A stretch of 23,859 bases of DNA, taken from positions 1 through 23,859 of the forward strand of contig JAIFMA010000020.1 of assembly GCA_020048795.1 (NCBI GenBank). The letters are read 5' to 3'. The translations under genes and the position numbers were made by a program. This document shows, piece after piece, positions 23,482 to 23,859 of the stretch. Position 1 is the first letter of the stretch. Every line of letters starts with the position of its first letter. The DNA comes from Rhodoferax sp. Its GTDB lineage: Bacteria > Pseudomonadota > Gammaproteobacteria > Burkholderiales > Burkholderiaceae_C. The notes below the pieces were generated by a model. The model was given only the letters and a program-made list of their open reading frames with translations. It was not told the origin of the DNA and did not search any database.

Positions 23482-23532
23482 AGGCTACCCATTCGGTCTA
23501 TATGTGCTAACCCGAGTCGGTTATAGACGGTT
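23482..23532 (+). promoter_or_regulatory. Shared soe/dsr regulatory element, copy 2
   Basis: This 51-nt block contains GGCTACCCATTCGGTCTA, then TAACCCGAG and GGTTATAGACGG. It matches 7817-7867 on the minus strand at 37 of 51 positions without a gap. GTCTATA (23496-23502) and TATAGAC (23522-23528) are a perfect 7-bp inverted repeat 19 nt apart. TACCCAT is a perfect NarL-type heptamer. The block lies between divergent dsrA (145 bases away) and the small gene starting at 23630 (97 bases away). Its orientation points to the small gene, while copy 1 points to soeA. Such a site may act on both sides. Confidence 0.7.
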
Positions 23533-23629
23533 GGCTCGTGATTGCGCCAAATACGGTTTGTGGCCGCGATTGGGTTCGCCTGCTTATCATTTGGCCGGCC
23601 CGGCGCAGCCAGCCTAGGGCAAAAAAACA

Positions 23630-23859
23630 GTGAAACCAGCTCTTATGTTCAGTGTTATTCCGTTAGAAAAATTTACCAGTCCGCTGGGTGGGCAGGTGAT
23701 TGAGTTGCAGCAGCTTGACTACGATGCCGGTGGCATGAGTTTGCTGCGCACCCGCATCCGCGAGAAGAGTCGTTTTACGGTTTTTGAGGTTGATCCGCTG
23801 CTTGCCAGGCAGTGGGGCGAGGCTTTGCTGCGCTGGGCGCAGGCGCAACCCGAAACGCA
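23630..23859 (+). CDS. Small conserved-looking protein divergent from dsrA, cut by the window edge
   Basis: The visible 76 codons start with GTG at 23630 or ATG at 23645 (same frame) and run off the right edge without a stop. AGGG ends 10 bases before the GTG, which favours it; the ATG has no such site. The sequence contains LEKFTSPLGGQVIELQQLDY and MSLLRTRIREKSRFTVFEVD, then a WGEALLRWAQA helix. It looks like a small soluble alpha/beta protein with no signal peptide or cysteine. I do not recognise a function. It shares the regulatory region of dsrA, so a role in the same process is plausible but unproven. Confidence 0.7.
   Translation, partial: MKPALMFSVIPLEKFTSPLGGQVIELQQLDYDAGGMSLLRTRIREKSRFTVFEVDPLLARQWGEALLRWAQAQPET

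Noticed and set aside
1..23859. tRNA or rRNA genes, CRISPR arrays, transposases and att sites
   Set aside because: None was recognised; almost all DNA is accounted for by sulfur-metabolism and regulatory genes.

Overview
The window carries a sulfur-oxidation locus of a proteobacterium, most likely a betaproteobacterium of the Burkholderiales (Rhodoferax-like). The taxonomic call is an impression from protein sequence style, moderately high GC and gene content, not a search. Nearly all genes lie on the minus strand in two polycistronic blocks. A short plus-strand two-component system sits between them.

Right block (23337 down to 9871, minus): a reverse-type dissimilatory sulfite reductase (rDsr) operon in the order dsrA-B-E-F-H-C-M-K-L-J-O-P-N-R, the order known from Allochromatium vinosum. 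It is followed by a translationally coupled uroporphyrinogen-III C-methyltransferase gene for siroheme supply. DsrEFH and DsrC relay sulfane sulfur to DsrAB, DsrL links the reaction to NAD(P)H, and DsrMKJOP is the membrane electron-transfer complex. DsrN amidates siroheme. DsrN here carries a C-terminal DsrC/TusE-like domain without the two DsrC cysteines, and DsrR has a cysteine-bearing tail.

Middle (7942-9851, plus): a soluble GAF/HisKA_3 sensor kinase with four cysteines in its sensor region, and a NarL-type response regulator, overlapping by ATGA.

Left block (7748 down to 204, minus): soeA-B-C (molybdenum sulfite dehydrogenase), a TauE/SafE-type permease (candidate sulfite exporter), a small DUF1634-like membrane protein, a tandem-domain universal stress protein, and an unusual fusion of a carboxymuconolactone-decarboxylase-like domain with a Rieske domain. 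Sulfite made by rDsr would be oxidised by SoeABC or exported.

The two divergent intergenic regions (soeA/kinase and dsrA/small gene) share a 51-nt ungapped element at 37/51 identity. It includes a perfect NarL-type heptamer (TACCCAT) and GTCTA-type inverted arms 19 nt apart. I infer that it is the operator through which the window's own two-component system controls both blocks.

The reading frames of dsrA, soeB and soeA are broken. In dsrA and soeB, and probably soeA, a short segment of conserved sequence is missing at the break; dsrA also has a second, one-base frameshift. DsrE is about 11 residues short, in frame. These lesions may be assembly or sequencing errors, or real decay of the sulfite-converting enzymes; raw reads would decide. 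Gene-free stretches are 1-203 (tail of one possible gene plus two hairpins), 7749-7941 and 23338-23629 (both regulatory). I saw no RNA genes, insertion sequences or CRISPR arrays.
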